Source of the DNA: Spartobacteria bacterium
GTDB taxonomy: Bacteria; Verrucomicrobiota; Verrucomicrobiia; Chthoniobacterales; UBA10450
Length of the DNA: 52,396 nucleotides
Assembly: GCA_003167555.1 (NCBI GenBank)
Contig: PMSN01000016.1
Coordinates: forward strand, 1-52,396
Reading direction: 5' to 3'
Shown here one piece after another: positions 35,455-43,274 of the stretch. Under the pieces are notes generated by a model. That model was not told where the DNA came from and did no database searches. It saw only the letters and a list, made by a program, of their open reading frames with translations. Position numbers and translations under genes: made by a program. Position 1 is the first letter of the stretch, and each line of letters opens with the position of its first letter.

Positions 35455-36627
35455 GGCGCGGCCACGCGAGAAACTTTTCAACGCGAGCGCCAGACTGATC
35501 GCGGCGACGGCGAAGAGCAGATGTAAAATCAAACTGGGCAGGCCGAGCGCAGCCAGAAAAACAAAACCGAGAACGGCAACATCGCGCTTCGTTAACTGGA
35601 TCAGCCAGGACGTGGACTTCTCGCCGAGCCGCAGGATTCCGGAACGCTCGACCAATTCACGATGGCGCGGATAGAGCGCGCCGCCTAACGACACTGCTGC
35701 GTTTTCGCCCGGCTTCTGTCTCGCGAGCAGGAACTCGTTCGCTCCAATCAAGAGCGCGGCGAGGATTCCTTCCACGACGTAGAACCAGGCGAGACCGTGG
35801 AAATTCGAAAGACCAAAGCCCAAGCCGAGGACCAAAAGAATGTTACTCGCGACGTCGCAGAGATCGTCGAGCCGGCGCCCGCGCTCGCTTTCGAGAAACT
35901 TCGCGCGCGCGATCTCGCCGTCGCAACCATCGAGCACGCTGAAGAATTGATAGAGCACGAGACCCCAGAAGAACGACCAGTAGGTTCCTTGCAAAAGAAT
36001 AAATGACGCCACGACGGGAATCGGGCCGATGAGGAGCGCCCAGGCGTTCGGAGTCGTGGGGAAGCGCAGGAGAAGCCGCGTCACGGCCCGCGAGATGGGA
36101 CGATTCAAATAACGCGAAACAAAACCGTCCTGCGATTTTCCGCTTCCGCGCAAAAACAGTTTCTCGATCTCATCAATCTCGTTGCCGTCGCGGATGTAAT
36201 TCCACTTTCCTTCCAAGGATGGAGGAAACGATTCGAGGGAGTGCGCACAACTTTCCCACCGCTCTTTCTCTCCGTGCGAGGCGACCATTTCCAGAGGAGT
36301 CGGCGCGACTTCGAGGAATTGCGCAAGCGCATTGCGCCAGAGAAAGAGCCGCGTGCTCAGCAGCAGGTCGAACGGTTCCGACCCGGCGTAATTCGTAAAC
36401 GCAACCATAGCGAGCCGCGCATGCGTCGGGAACCATCGTTGCGATTGATCGAGGGCCGGGCTCCACAGAACGCAGACGACGAGCGGCGCGGTCTGTTTGC
36501 TCTGGACGGCAAATTCGTTGAGCGAAAGCGCGAGCCGATCGAGTTGGCGCAAGCCCGCGACCAGCCAATCCGCCGACTCGTCGGCCAAAACCAGAACGCG
36601 CCGCAGCGTGCGAGCTTCAGCGTTCAC
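35452..36627 (-). CDS. CDP-alcohol phosphotransferase with degenerate N-terminal nucleotidyltransferase domain
   Basis: A 391-residue protein. The C-terminal half is a membrane CDP-alcohol phosphotransferase with the complete signature DGEIARAKFLESERGRRLDD plus LCD (all four conserved Asp, near residues 228-251) and several helices. The N-terminal 160 residues (RRVLVLADESADWLVAGLRQ onward) look like a worn nucleotidyltransferase fold. The linker GSGKSQDGFVSRYLNRPIS recalls fused IPCT/DIPPS enzymes that join CDP-inositol to an alcohol phosphate. GTG 36627 overlaps the stop of the upstream GNAT gene (GTGA), so the two are coupled. The acceptor is unknown. Confidence 0.75.
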   Translation of the reverse strand: MNAEARTLRRVLVLADESADWLVAGLRQLDRLALSLNEFAVQSKQTAPLVVCVLWSPALDQSQRWFPTHARLAMVAFTNYAGSEPFDLLLSTRLFLWRNALAQFLEVAPTPLEMVASHGEKERWESCAHSLESFPPSLEGKWNYIRDGNEIDEIEKLFLRGSGKSQDGFVSRYLNRPISRAVTRLLLRFPTTPNAWALLIGPIPVVASFILLQGTYWSFFWGLVLYQFFSVLDGCDGEIARAKFLESERGRRLDDLCDVASNILLVLGLGFGLSNFHGLAWFYVVEGILAALLIGANEFLLARQKPGENAAVSLGGALYPRHRELVERSGILRLGEKSTSWLIQLTKRDVAVLGFVFLAALGLPSLILHLLFAVAAISLALALKSFSRGRA

Positions 36628-37772
36628 GCCGGCACGCTCGCATCCAACGGGCGCCGATAAATCCGATAAGTCTTGTACTTCTCCGCGCCGATCGCCTCGA
36701 GAAATCGATTCATCATCGTGTTGTTTTCCAGGATCAGGCTGCATTCCCCGACCCAGCCCCGCTTGATCATCGCTTCTTCGATGACGCGCAAAACGAGAAT
36801 CTCCGCGATGCCGTGCCGCCGATATTTCGGCACCACGCCAAGTGCCACCAGCCGCACCGTTTTCGTCCGGCTCTTGTGATAAAGAAGTTTCGCGAGCCCG
36901 ATCGGCAGACCGAACGTCGTCAGTCGCCCGTTTATTTTTCGGAGCGCAACATTGATGTCCTGCACGCAAAGAATGAAGCCGACCGGTTCGCCCTCGACCT
37001 CCGCCAGCCAGATTAGCTCCGACTCGACGATGGGCTTCAGCTCGTGGGTCATGAAGTCGAATTCCTTTTCGGTGAATGGCACGAAGCCCCAGTTGTTGCT
37101 CCACGCTTGATTGTAAATATCGCGGATCCTCCGGCCTTCCGCGGTAATGTTGCGCAGGTTCGCCTGACGAAAGGTCACGTCGCCGCCGCGCTTTTCCAAG
37201 GCGCCGGCGAGGCGGCGCAAACGTTCCGCGGCGTCGGTGGGATTCGCAAACCACCACGCGTAGAAGTCCATCGTTTTCTCGAAGCCCCACCGTTCGAGCA
37301 ACGCGCTGTAATACGGAGGATTATGCGAGGTGAGAAGCGTCGGCGGAAATTGAAACCCGTCGACGAGCAGGCCGCAGACGTAATTCGTCGAGTAATCGAT
37401 CGGGCCCATGATCTCGTTGCGGCCGCGCGCGCGGAGCCAATCAGCCGCGGCGACGAACAGCGCATCCGCGACTTGCTGATCGTCGATCGAATCGAACAAA
37501 CCGAAACAGCCGACGTTCGTGCCTTGGATTGAGTTGTAGTTTGGATCATCGCTCGCCATGATTCGCCCCACGATTTCGCCACCGGCGCGCGCGAGAAAAA
37601 GCGCGGCGTCGCCGTGTTCGTAGAACGGATGCTTGCGGCTGAGAAACTCTTTGCGCTCGATCAGGAGCGGAGGCACCCACGCCGGATCGTTCGCGTAAAT
37701 GCGCCAGGGGAACTTGATGAAGGCGTCCCTCTCAGCCCGCGACTCGACCTGGGTTATTTCTATCTGCGGCAC
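36624..37772 (-). CDS. GNAT-fold acyltransferase, possible N-acyltransferase of lipid synthesis
   Basis: A 382-residue protein with an N-terminal domain (FPWRIYANDPAWVPPLLIER, FYEHGDAALFLARAGGEIVG) and a C-terminal GNAT core with LGVVPKYRRHGIAEILVL (acyl-CoA-binding loop) and LILENNTMMNRFLEAIGAEK. This two-part family is, as I recall, found near sphingolipid genes in several bacteria, and the Caulobacter ceramide synthase bCerS has been described as a GNAT-fold enzyme. It is therefore a candidate N-acyltransferase for a sphingoid base, but no alignment supports this here. It is translationally coupled to the phosphotransferase gene. Confidence 0.65.
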   Translation of the reverse strand: MPQIEITQVESRAERDAFIKFPWRIYANDPAWVPPLLIERKEFLSRKHPFYEHGDAALFLARAGGEIVGRIMASDDPNYNSIQGTNVGCFGLFDSIDDQQVADALFVAAADWLRARGRNEIMGPIDYSTNYVCGLLVDGFQFPPTLLTSHNPPYYSALLERWGFEKTMDFYAWWFANPTDAAERLRRLAGALEKRGGDVTFRQANLRNITAEGRRIRDIYNQAWSNNWGFVPFTEKEFDFMTHELKPIVESELIWLAEVEGEPVGFILCVQDINVALRKINGRLTTFGLPIGLAKLLYHKSRTKTVRLVALGVVPKYRRHGIAEILVLRVIEEAMIKRGWVGECSLILENNTMMNRFLEAIGAEKYKTYRIYRRPLDASVPA

Positions 37773-37860
37773 GACAAGTTGATTTCAGCGCTCGGGCCGC
37801 CGCACGCAAGATCGAAATGACGTTGCGGCCCGGGAGAATCTGAGTACTAGCAACGGCCTT

Positions 37861-38730
37861 GTGACGCCTCATGACGGCCAATCTGTTCTTCCGCAGGGTC
37901 CCGCTTTCCGGGCCCTGGAAATCGAGGAACTGGCGGACGTTTACTTTTTCCGGCCGCTCGGTTCCGTGATCGTTCGTCCCGCCGCCGCGCTTGGAATAAA
38001 TCCGATTCAGCTCACCATCTTTAGCATGCTCGTCGGCGTCGCGGGCGGCGCGCTGCTCTTCAGCGAACGTTTCGCACTCGTGGGTTTCGCGTTGCTCATT
38101 CTCTACAGCATCTTCGATTCAGCCGACGGACAACTGGCGCGTGTGACCGGCCAAGTCACGGAGCTGGGCCGCGTGCTCGACGGCGTGGGCGGATACGTCA
38201 CGCACGTGGTGATGTACCTCGCGATCACCGCGGGGCTCCTCCAGCGCGGCGGAGGCCCCAGCATTCTTATTTGGATGCTGCTGGCCGCGATCGCAAATAT
38301 CGCGCAGGCGCAGATGTACGAATATCATCGGCATCATTATGCGACGATCGTCGTGAAGCGTTTCGTCCCCCGCGACGATCCGGCGAAGATCACCTCGCCC
38401 TGGATCAAATGGCTTTATGGCGGGTACCTCGCGATGCAACGAATGCTCAACGGTCTGCACGTCGAGGTGGAATCCGCGATGGCGGCGCGATCCATCGGCG
38501 GCGCCGTCCGCGAGGACGACCGGGCCAGGTATCGCGATTGTTTTTACTGGCCGGTGCGTGGCTGGAATTTGCTCGGGGACAACACGCGCTTCTACGTCAT
38601 CGGTGTCCTGGCGTTGCTCCATCGGATCGATTTATTTTTCATGTTCATTCTGGTGCCGATGAACCTGGCGCTCGTCGCGCTCTGGCTCTGGCAACGGCGG
38701 GCCGATCGCAGATTTCTCGAGAGCGTTTGA
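37861..38730 (+). CDS. CDP-alcohol phosphotransferase family protein lacking the last catalytic Asp
   Basis: A 289-residue membrane protein with six or so hydrophobic segments and the signature FDSADGQLARVTGQ followed by VTELGRVLDGVGGY. The first three conserved Asp (86, 89, 107) are present, but the fourth, expected at residue 111, is Gly. In the family the last Asp is considered the catalytic base. The protein might be inactive, use another base, or have a different acceptor. GTG 37861 is the first start in frame. It precedes a HAD hydrolase gene by 18 bp and leads a six-gene operon. Confidence 0.75.
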   Translation: MTPHDGQSVLPQGPAFRALEIEELADVYFFRPLGSVIVRPAAALGINPIQLTIFSMLVGVAGGALLFSERFALVGFALLILYSIFDSADGQLARVTGQVTELGRVLDGVGGYVTHVVMYLAITAGLLQRGGGPSILIWMLLAAIANIAQAQMYEYHRHHYATIVVKRFVPRDDPAKITSPWIKWLYGGYLAMQRMLNGLHVEVESAMAARSIGGAVREDDRARYRDCFYWPVRGWNLLGDNTRFYVIGVLALLHRIDLFFMFILVPMNLALVALWLWQRRADRRFLESV

Positions 38731-38748
38731 TCGGTTAGACTCTTCTTC

Positions 38749-39450
38749 ATGCTACGCGCGATCCTCTTCGACATGGGCGGTACTCTCGATGGCGACGGCC
38801 TGCATTGGCTCGATCGTTTCGTCGCGCTCTACCAGAGTTTCGGAGTGAAACTTCCACGCGAGATGATCCGAGCGGCGTTCGATGAAGCGGAGCGACAATC
38901 AGCCGTGGACGAGAGCATCATGTCGTCAAATCTCGAGCAGATGATCGAGCTGCACGTGAAGTGGCAGACAAAACATCTTGGTCTGAAAGATCCGGAACTC
39001 GAGCAACATCTCGTCGGCGGTTTCATCGAGCCCGTTCGCGAAGCCGCGAGCGAGAACGCGCGATTGCTCGCAACGCTCGTTGAGCGCGGCTTCGAGCTGG
39101 GCGTCGTTTCGAACGGTTGCGGCAACGTCGAGAAACTTTGCGCCGATCTTGGTTACGCGCCGTATCTCTCCGTCCTCGTCGATTCGCGCCGAGTGGGAAT
39201 CTCCAAACCCGATCCCGCGATCTTTCATTACGCGGCCGAAAAACTCGGCGGCCATCCTGCCGCGATGATGATGGTGGGCGATTCGTTTGAGCGCGACGTG
39301 GCGCCGGCGAAGAAAGCGGGAATGAAAACGGCCTGGCTCGAAGGCGTCGTGGCACGACAATGCCCCGATCCGTCGCTGGTCGATCTGCGTCTTCGCCGAC
39401 TCGCCGATCTTCCCGCCGCCTTGTCCGCAGCTTCGCTGGCTTTGGCATGA
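38749..39450 (+). CDS. HAD-superfamily phosphatase
   Basis: A 233-residue HAD hydrolase: motif I is ILFDMGGTLDGDG (a Gly replaces the usual second Asp position partner, as in phosphatases with DxGGT), motif II VVSNG, motif III ISKPDPAIFHYAA and motif IV MMVGDSFERDVA. A helical cap follows motif I. Likely removes phosphate from a small phosphorylated alcohol or sugar in the same pathway as the neighbours. Its stop overlaps the start of the nucleotidyltransferase gene (ATGA). Confidence 0.8.
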   Translation: MLRAILFDMGGTLDGDGLHWLDRFVALYQSFGVKLPREMIRAAFDEAERQSAVDESIMSSNLEQMIELHVKWQTKHLGLKDPELEQHLVGGFIEPVREAASENARLLATLVERGFELGVVSNGCGNVEKLCADLGYAPYLSVLVDSRRVGISKPDPAIFHYAAEKLGGHPAAMMMVGDSFERDVAPAKKAGMKTAWLEGVVARQCPDPSLVDLRLRRLADLPAALSAASLALA

Positions 39451-40184
39451 ACACGCCGCGGAATTTTTCTCTCAGAGCGGGCGTGCTCGCCGCCGGCCGC
39501 GGCGAACGCCTGCGCTCGTCGAATCTCCTCAAGCCGCTGGTGAAAGTAGGAGGCCGCACCTTGATCGAACGCGTTCTGACCTCGATGGCCGAAGCCGGCG
39601 CGTCCGAGGTCACGGTCATCATCAACGAAGACTCGCTTCCGGTTCGAGATCATGTCGCCGGTTCGGATTGGCCATTCGAGCTGCGCTGGATCGTCGAAAC
39701 GACATTGTCATCGATGCATAGTTTTTTGCGCGTAATCGAAGCGCTCGCCGCGGACGGCGACGCTGGGCCTTTTCTCCTTTCGACTGTCGACACGGTCGCG
39801 GGCCCGCAGACTTTTTCGCGGTTCATCAGCGAGGCGAGACGCAATAAGGAGGCAGCCGTGACACTGGCAATCACTTCGCCCGGAAATGATGAGAAGCCGC
39901 TGCTCGTGCGTTGCACCGCGGACGATCCGCGCATCATCGCGATCGGCGCGGCAGCGGCGCCTTCCGATCTCGCGACCGCCGGATTGTATGCGGTCCGCCC
40001 CTCAATTCTTCACGAGGCGGACGCGGCGCGGCATGATGGAGTCGATGCGCTGCGCACATTTCTCGGTCGCCTGCTCGATCGCGGTTACTACCTGGCCGCC
40101 ATTCGAATCGCGAAGTCGATCGATGTCGATCGCCCCGCCGATATTGGCACCGCTGAAGCATTTCTCCGGAGCGCGGCGGTATGA
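39447..40184 (+). CDS. nucleotidyltransferase (sugar- or polyol-phosphate activating)
   Basis: A 245-residue enzyme with AGVLAAGRGERLRSS, KPLVKVGGRTLIERVL, VTVIINEDSLPV and LLSTVDTVAG, a MobA/GlmU-type NTP-transferase fold. A second activating enzyme so close to the IPCT-like one suggests that two different head groups or intermediates are activated. Substrate is unknown. Both ends overlap neighbouring genes by four bases, indicating strict co-expression. Confidence 0.75.
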   Translation: MNTPRNFSLRAGVLAAGRGERLRSSNLLKPLVKVGGRTLIERVLTSMAEAGASEVTVIINEDSLPVRDHVAGSDWPFELRWIVETTLSSMHSFLRVIEALAADGDAGPFLLSTVDTVAGPQTFSRFISEARRNKEAAVTLAITSPGNDEKPLLVRCTADDPRIIAIGAAAAPSDLATAGLYAVRPSILHEADAARHDGVDALRTFLGRLLDRGYYLAAIRIAKSIDVDRPADIGTAEAFLRSAAV

Positions 40185-40993
40185 AACTACTGCTCGGATT
40201 GTACCGGGAAAAACAGTACTCGCCCGGCCGTCATCAATCGAACGACGCGCAACTGCTCGATCAGATTGCGCATCGGCTGCGGGAGCGCGATTTCACGGTC
40301 GACCTGGTGACTCTCGGCGAGGCAATAAGCCGCCGGTCCGACGCCGCGATTATTTTTTCGATGTGCCAGGGACGCGCGTCACTCGAGGATCTGGCGGAAT
40401 GGGAACGCGAAGGCGTCAGGATTATCAACAGCCCGCAGTCGGCTTTGAACACGCATCGCGATCGGCTGCCAGCGTTGATGGTCAGGGCCGGCGTTTCGTT
40501 TCCGCAAACGCAACTGGTGGGCACGAAGGAGAACGCTGCTCTGCCTGCGTTCGATCTCAATGGCGGTATTTGGCTGAAGCGCGGCGATGTCCACGCGTGC
40601 GTGACGGCAGACGTGCAGTGGATCGATTCGCGCGAGCGTCTCGAGGCCGGCCTGGCGGATTTTGCGAAACGCGGTATCGACAGGGCGGCGGTGCAGGCGC
40701 ATCGGGCCGGCGATGAGATTAAATTCTACGGCGTGGCCGGCGGCGGATTTTTCCACTGGTTCTATTCCGGTGCGGCCCGCAAGTATCCCTTCAATTTCGC
40801 GGAGCTACAGAGCCTGGCCAACCGGGCCGCCACCGCCGCGGGTCTGGATATTTTCGGCGGCGATGTCATCGTCTCGACTGCCGGTGAGCTGACGCTGATC
40901 GATTTGAACGACTGGCCGTCATTCGCCCCCTGCCGCGAACGGGCGTCGTATGCGATCGCCGACTTCATTACGAAACGTGTCCATGGCAGGTAA
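40181..40993 (+). CDS. ATP-grasp ligase-like protein
   Basis: A 270-residue protein with the ATP-grasp order: a Rossmann-like N-terminal region, then NSPQSALNTHRDRLPALM, WLKRGDVHACV (ATP-binding lysine), and the metal-binding tail FGGDVIVSTAGELTLIDLND. It resembles RimK/LysX-type ligases that join a carboxylate to an amine, but is shorter and not clearly of any named subgroup. It probably attaches an amino acid or similar acid to an amine produced by the aminotransferase encoded next. Its 3' end overlaps that gene by 11 bases. Confidence 0.65.
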   Translation: MKLLLGLYREKQYSPGRHQSNDAQLLDQIAHRLRERDFTVDLVTLGEAISRRSDAAIIFSMCQGRASLEDLAEWEREGVRIINSPQSALNTHRDRLPALMVRAGVSFPQTQLVGTKENAALPAFDLNGGIWLKRGDVHACVTADVQWIDSRERLEAGLADFAKRGIDRAAVQAHRAGDEIKFYGVAGGGFFHWFYSGAARKYPFNFAELQSLANRAATAAGLDIFGGDVIVSTAGELTLIDLNDWPSFAPCRERASYAIADFITKRVHGR

Positions 40994-42299
40994 GACTCAA
41001 CTTCATTCCCAGGCGCGAACGAAAGCGCTCTTCGACGAGGAACATCAATTCATCGCGCCGGGGTTGCAGACGATCGCGCTGTTATCCGAACTGGCGATCG
41101 ACCACGGGAATGGAGCGACGCTGACGGATCTCGACGGGCGAACGTATCTGGATTTGAACGCCGGGGTTTCGGTCGCGAGCCTCGGCCACGCCCATCCGCG
41201 CTACGTCGCGGCACTCACGAAACAACTCGAGACGATCACTGTCGGCAGTTTCACCTCGCGGCCACGCGCTGCACTCGTTAGGCTGATCGCTGATTTGGCG
41301 CCCGGAGAGCTGAGCCGGACGCAATTTTTCAGCGGCGGAGCCGAAGCAGTGGAAGCGGCGATCCGGCTGGCGCGTTCGCACACGAAGCGGACCGACATCA
41401 TCGGGTTCACCGGAGGTTTTCACGGAAAGACTGCCGGCGTTCTCCCGATCTCGGATGTCGATTGGAAAAATCTCATCGGGCCGCTCCCGACCGGGCATCA
41501 CATCGCGCCGTACGCGGACCCGACGCGGTTCGCCGGTTCGGAGACGGAATGCCGTGAGCACGCGATCAAAGAACTGCGCCGCGTGATCGAGAGCGAAGTG
41601 GCGGGGCGTCCCGCCGCGATCGTGATCGAGCCGATTCAAGGCACAGCCGGCAATATCGTGCCGCCTCCGGGTTTTCTCCGCGAAGTGTCCGAAGTCGCGC
41701 ATGAGTACGGCGCGCTCCTCATTGCCGACGAAATGATCACCGGCTTCGGCCGCACGGGACGGATGTTCGGGTGCAACAGCGACGGTGTGATTCCCGACAT
41801 CATGACTCTCGGGAAAGGAATGGCCTCGGGATTTCCAGTGAGCGCGCTGGTTTCGACCGAGGAAATCATGGCCGCGAAACCGTTCTCGCTTCCGAGCGCG
41901 TCTTCTTCCAGCTACGGCGGAAATCCGCTCGCCGCCGCGGCGGCGTTGGTCACGATCCAGACGATTTTGTCCGACAAGCTGGTCGAAAACTCGGCCCGAG
42001 TCGGAGCCGTGCTGCAGGATGGATTACGAGCGCTCGCGGCGAAACATCGCTCGATCGCGAACGTGCGCGGGCAAGGATTACTGATCGGCTTTGATTTTGT
42101 AACCGATCAGGAAAGCAAGCGACTGCTGCCAAAGGAAAAATGCATCGAGTTTTTCAAAGGTTGCCTGGCCGAAGGACTGATCGCGATGAGCTACACGCCC
42201 CGCGTGCGCATCCATCCGCCGCTAATCCTTTCGATTGATCAGGCGAATTCCGCGCTGGCCATCATGGATCGAGTGCTGGGGCGCTTCGAATCGCAGTAG
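40983..42299 (+). CDS. class III PLP-dependent aminotransferase
   Basis: A 438-residue fold-type I aminotransferase similar to glutamate-1-semialdehyde aminomutase relatives. Visible features are LDLNAGVSVASLGHAHPRYV, FFSGGAEAVEAAIRLAR, FTGGFHGKTAG, LIADEMITGFGRTG and the PLP lysine in MTLGKGMASGFPVSAL. It would convert a keto group (on a sugar, cyclitol or lipid) to an amine. ATG 40983 is the start inside the ATP-grasp end; codons further upstream overlap more. Confidence 0.82.
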   Translation: MAGKTQLHSQARTKALFDEEHQFIAPGLQTIALLSELAIDHGNGATLTDLDGRTYLDLNAGVSVASLGHAHPRYVAALTKQLETITVGSFTSRPRAALVRLIADLAPGELSRTQFFSGGAEAVEAAIRLARSHTKRTDIIGFTGGFHGKTAGVLPISDVDWKNLIGPLPTGHHIAPYADPTRFAGSETECREHAIKELRRVIESEVAGRPAAIVIEPIQGTAGNIVPPPGFLREVSEVAHEYGALLIADEMITGFGRTGRMFGCNSDGVIPDIMTLGKGMASGFPVSALVSTEEIMAAKPFSLPSASSSSYGGNPLAAAAALVTIQTILSDKLVENSARVGAVLQDGLRALAAKHRSIANVRGQGLLIGFDFVTDQESKRLLPKEKCIEFFKGCLAEGLIAMSYTPRVRIHPPLILSIDQANSALAIMDRVLGRFESQ

Positions 42300-42302
42300 C
42301 AC

Positions 42303-43274
42303 ATGCGCATGTTGAAAGGCGCGATCGTTGGATTTGGCGAGGTCGCGCGGAATGGTCATTGGCCGGCCTACGCGGCATCGCGCGAGGCGGAGATCGTCGC
42401 AGTCGTCGATCGGACCGCGGAACGCCGGAAGGTCGCGCAAGAATCGCTGCCGAGCGTCGCGACATTTTCCACGCTCGAGGAGTTGGCGGCGGGAGCCGAA
42501 ATCGACTTTGTGGATATTTGCACCCCGCCCGCACTCCACGGCGAGCCGATGCTCGATGCGCTCGCGCGCGGCTGGCACGTCCTTTGTGAAAAACCATTCC
42601 TGCTGGATCTCTCGGAACTCGAAAAGGTGCGGAGCCTGGCGCGGGAACGCGGGTGCGCCGTGGTGCCCGTCCATAATTGGAAATACGCACCGATCGTTAG
42701 GCGAGCGACCGAGATATTGCGCGCGGGCGCCATCGGAGAATTGCGCGGAGTGGAGATCGAGACTTTGCGCGTCGAAGATTGCGCGGCCGCCGATCCGGAC
42801 CGCCCGAATTGGCGGCGCGATCCCGCGATCGCCGGTGGCGGCGTCCTGATGGATCACGGCTGGCATGCGATCTATCTCGCGCGGCAATGGTTCGGTGCGG
42901 AACCGAGCGAAATCCATGCATCGCTCCACCGGGCCACGCCGGCGGGAGCGGAAGATGAAGCCACGCTGACGCTCGTTTTCCCCAGCGGTCAGGCGAAAAT
43001 TTTCGTCACCTGGCGAGCGGACGTGCGGCGAAACACGATGCGCCTCTTCGGCGAGCGCGGCGAGATCGCGATCGATGACGACACGTTGCGAGTTGGCGAC
43101 GAATCGATCCGGTTCGAGAGCGCGCTTTCCGCCGGCTCACATCATGCCGATTGGTTCGCGTCGATGTTGCCCGACGTCATTGCGAGCTTCCGCGAGCCGA
43201 CGCTCAGCCTGCAAGCTTTTGAAGAAGCGGCGCTTTGCCTCTCGGTGATTCGGCGCGCCTATCAGCCGGCGTAG
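42303..43274 (+). CDS. Gfo/Idh/MocA-type NAD(P)-dependent dehydrogenase
   Basis: A 323-residue oxidoreductase with an N-terminal Rossmann domain (KGAIVGFGEVARNGHWPAYA), VDICTPPALHGEPMLDAL and the conserved HVLCEKPFLLD, followed by the MocA-type C-terminal domain. Substrates of this family are sugars and cyclitols, including myo-inositol; it could therefore make the keto compound used by the aminotransferase. It starts three bases after the aminotransferase stop; a second ATG six bases downstream is equally possible. The 3' end overlaps the convergent SPT-like gene by 13 bases. Confidence 0.82.
   Translation: MRMLKGAIVGFGEVARNGHWPAYAASREAEIVAVVDRTAERRKVAQESLPSVATFSTLEELAAGAEIDFVDICTPPALHGEPMLDALARGWHVLCEKPFLLDLSELEKVRSLARERGCAVVPVHNWKYAPIVRRATEILRAGAIGELRGVEIETLRVEDCAAADPDRPNWRRDPAIAGGGVLMDHGWHAIYLARQWFGAEPSEIHASLHRATPAGAEDEATLTLVFPSGQAKIFVTWRADVRRNTMRLFGERGEIAIDDDTLRVGDESIRFESALSAGSHHADWFASMLPDVIASFREPTLSLQAFEEAALCLSVIRRAYQPA

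Noticed and set aside
36628-37290. 220-codon N-terminal extension of the fused phosphotransferase
   Set aside because: It overlaps the GNAT gene on the same strand in another frame and is Arg-rich shadow sequence; GTG 36627 gives a clean four-base overlap.
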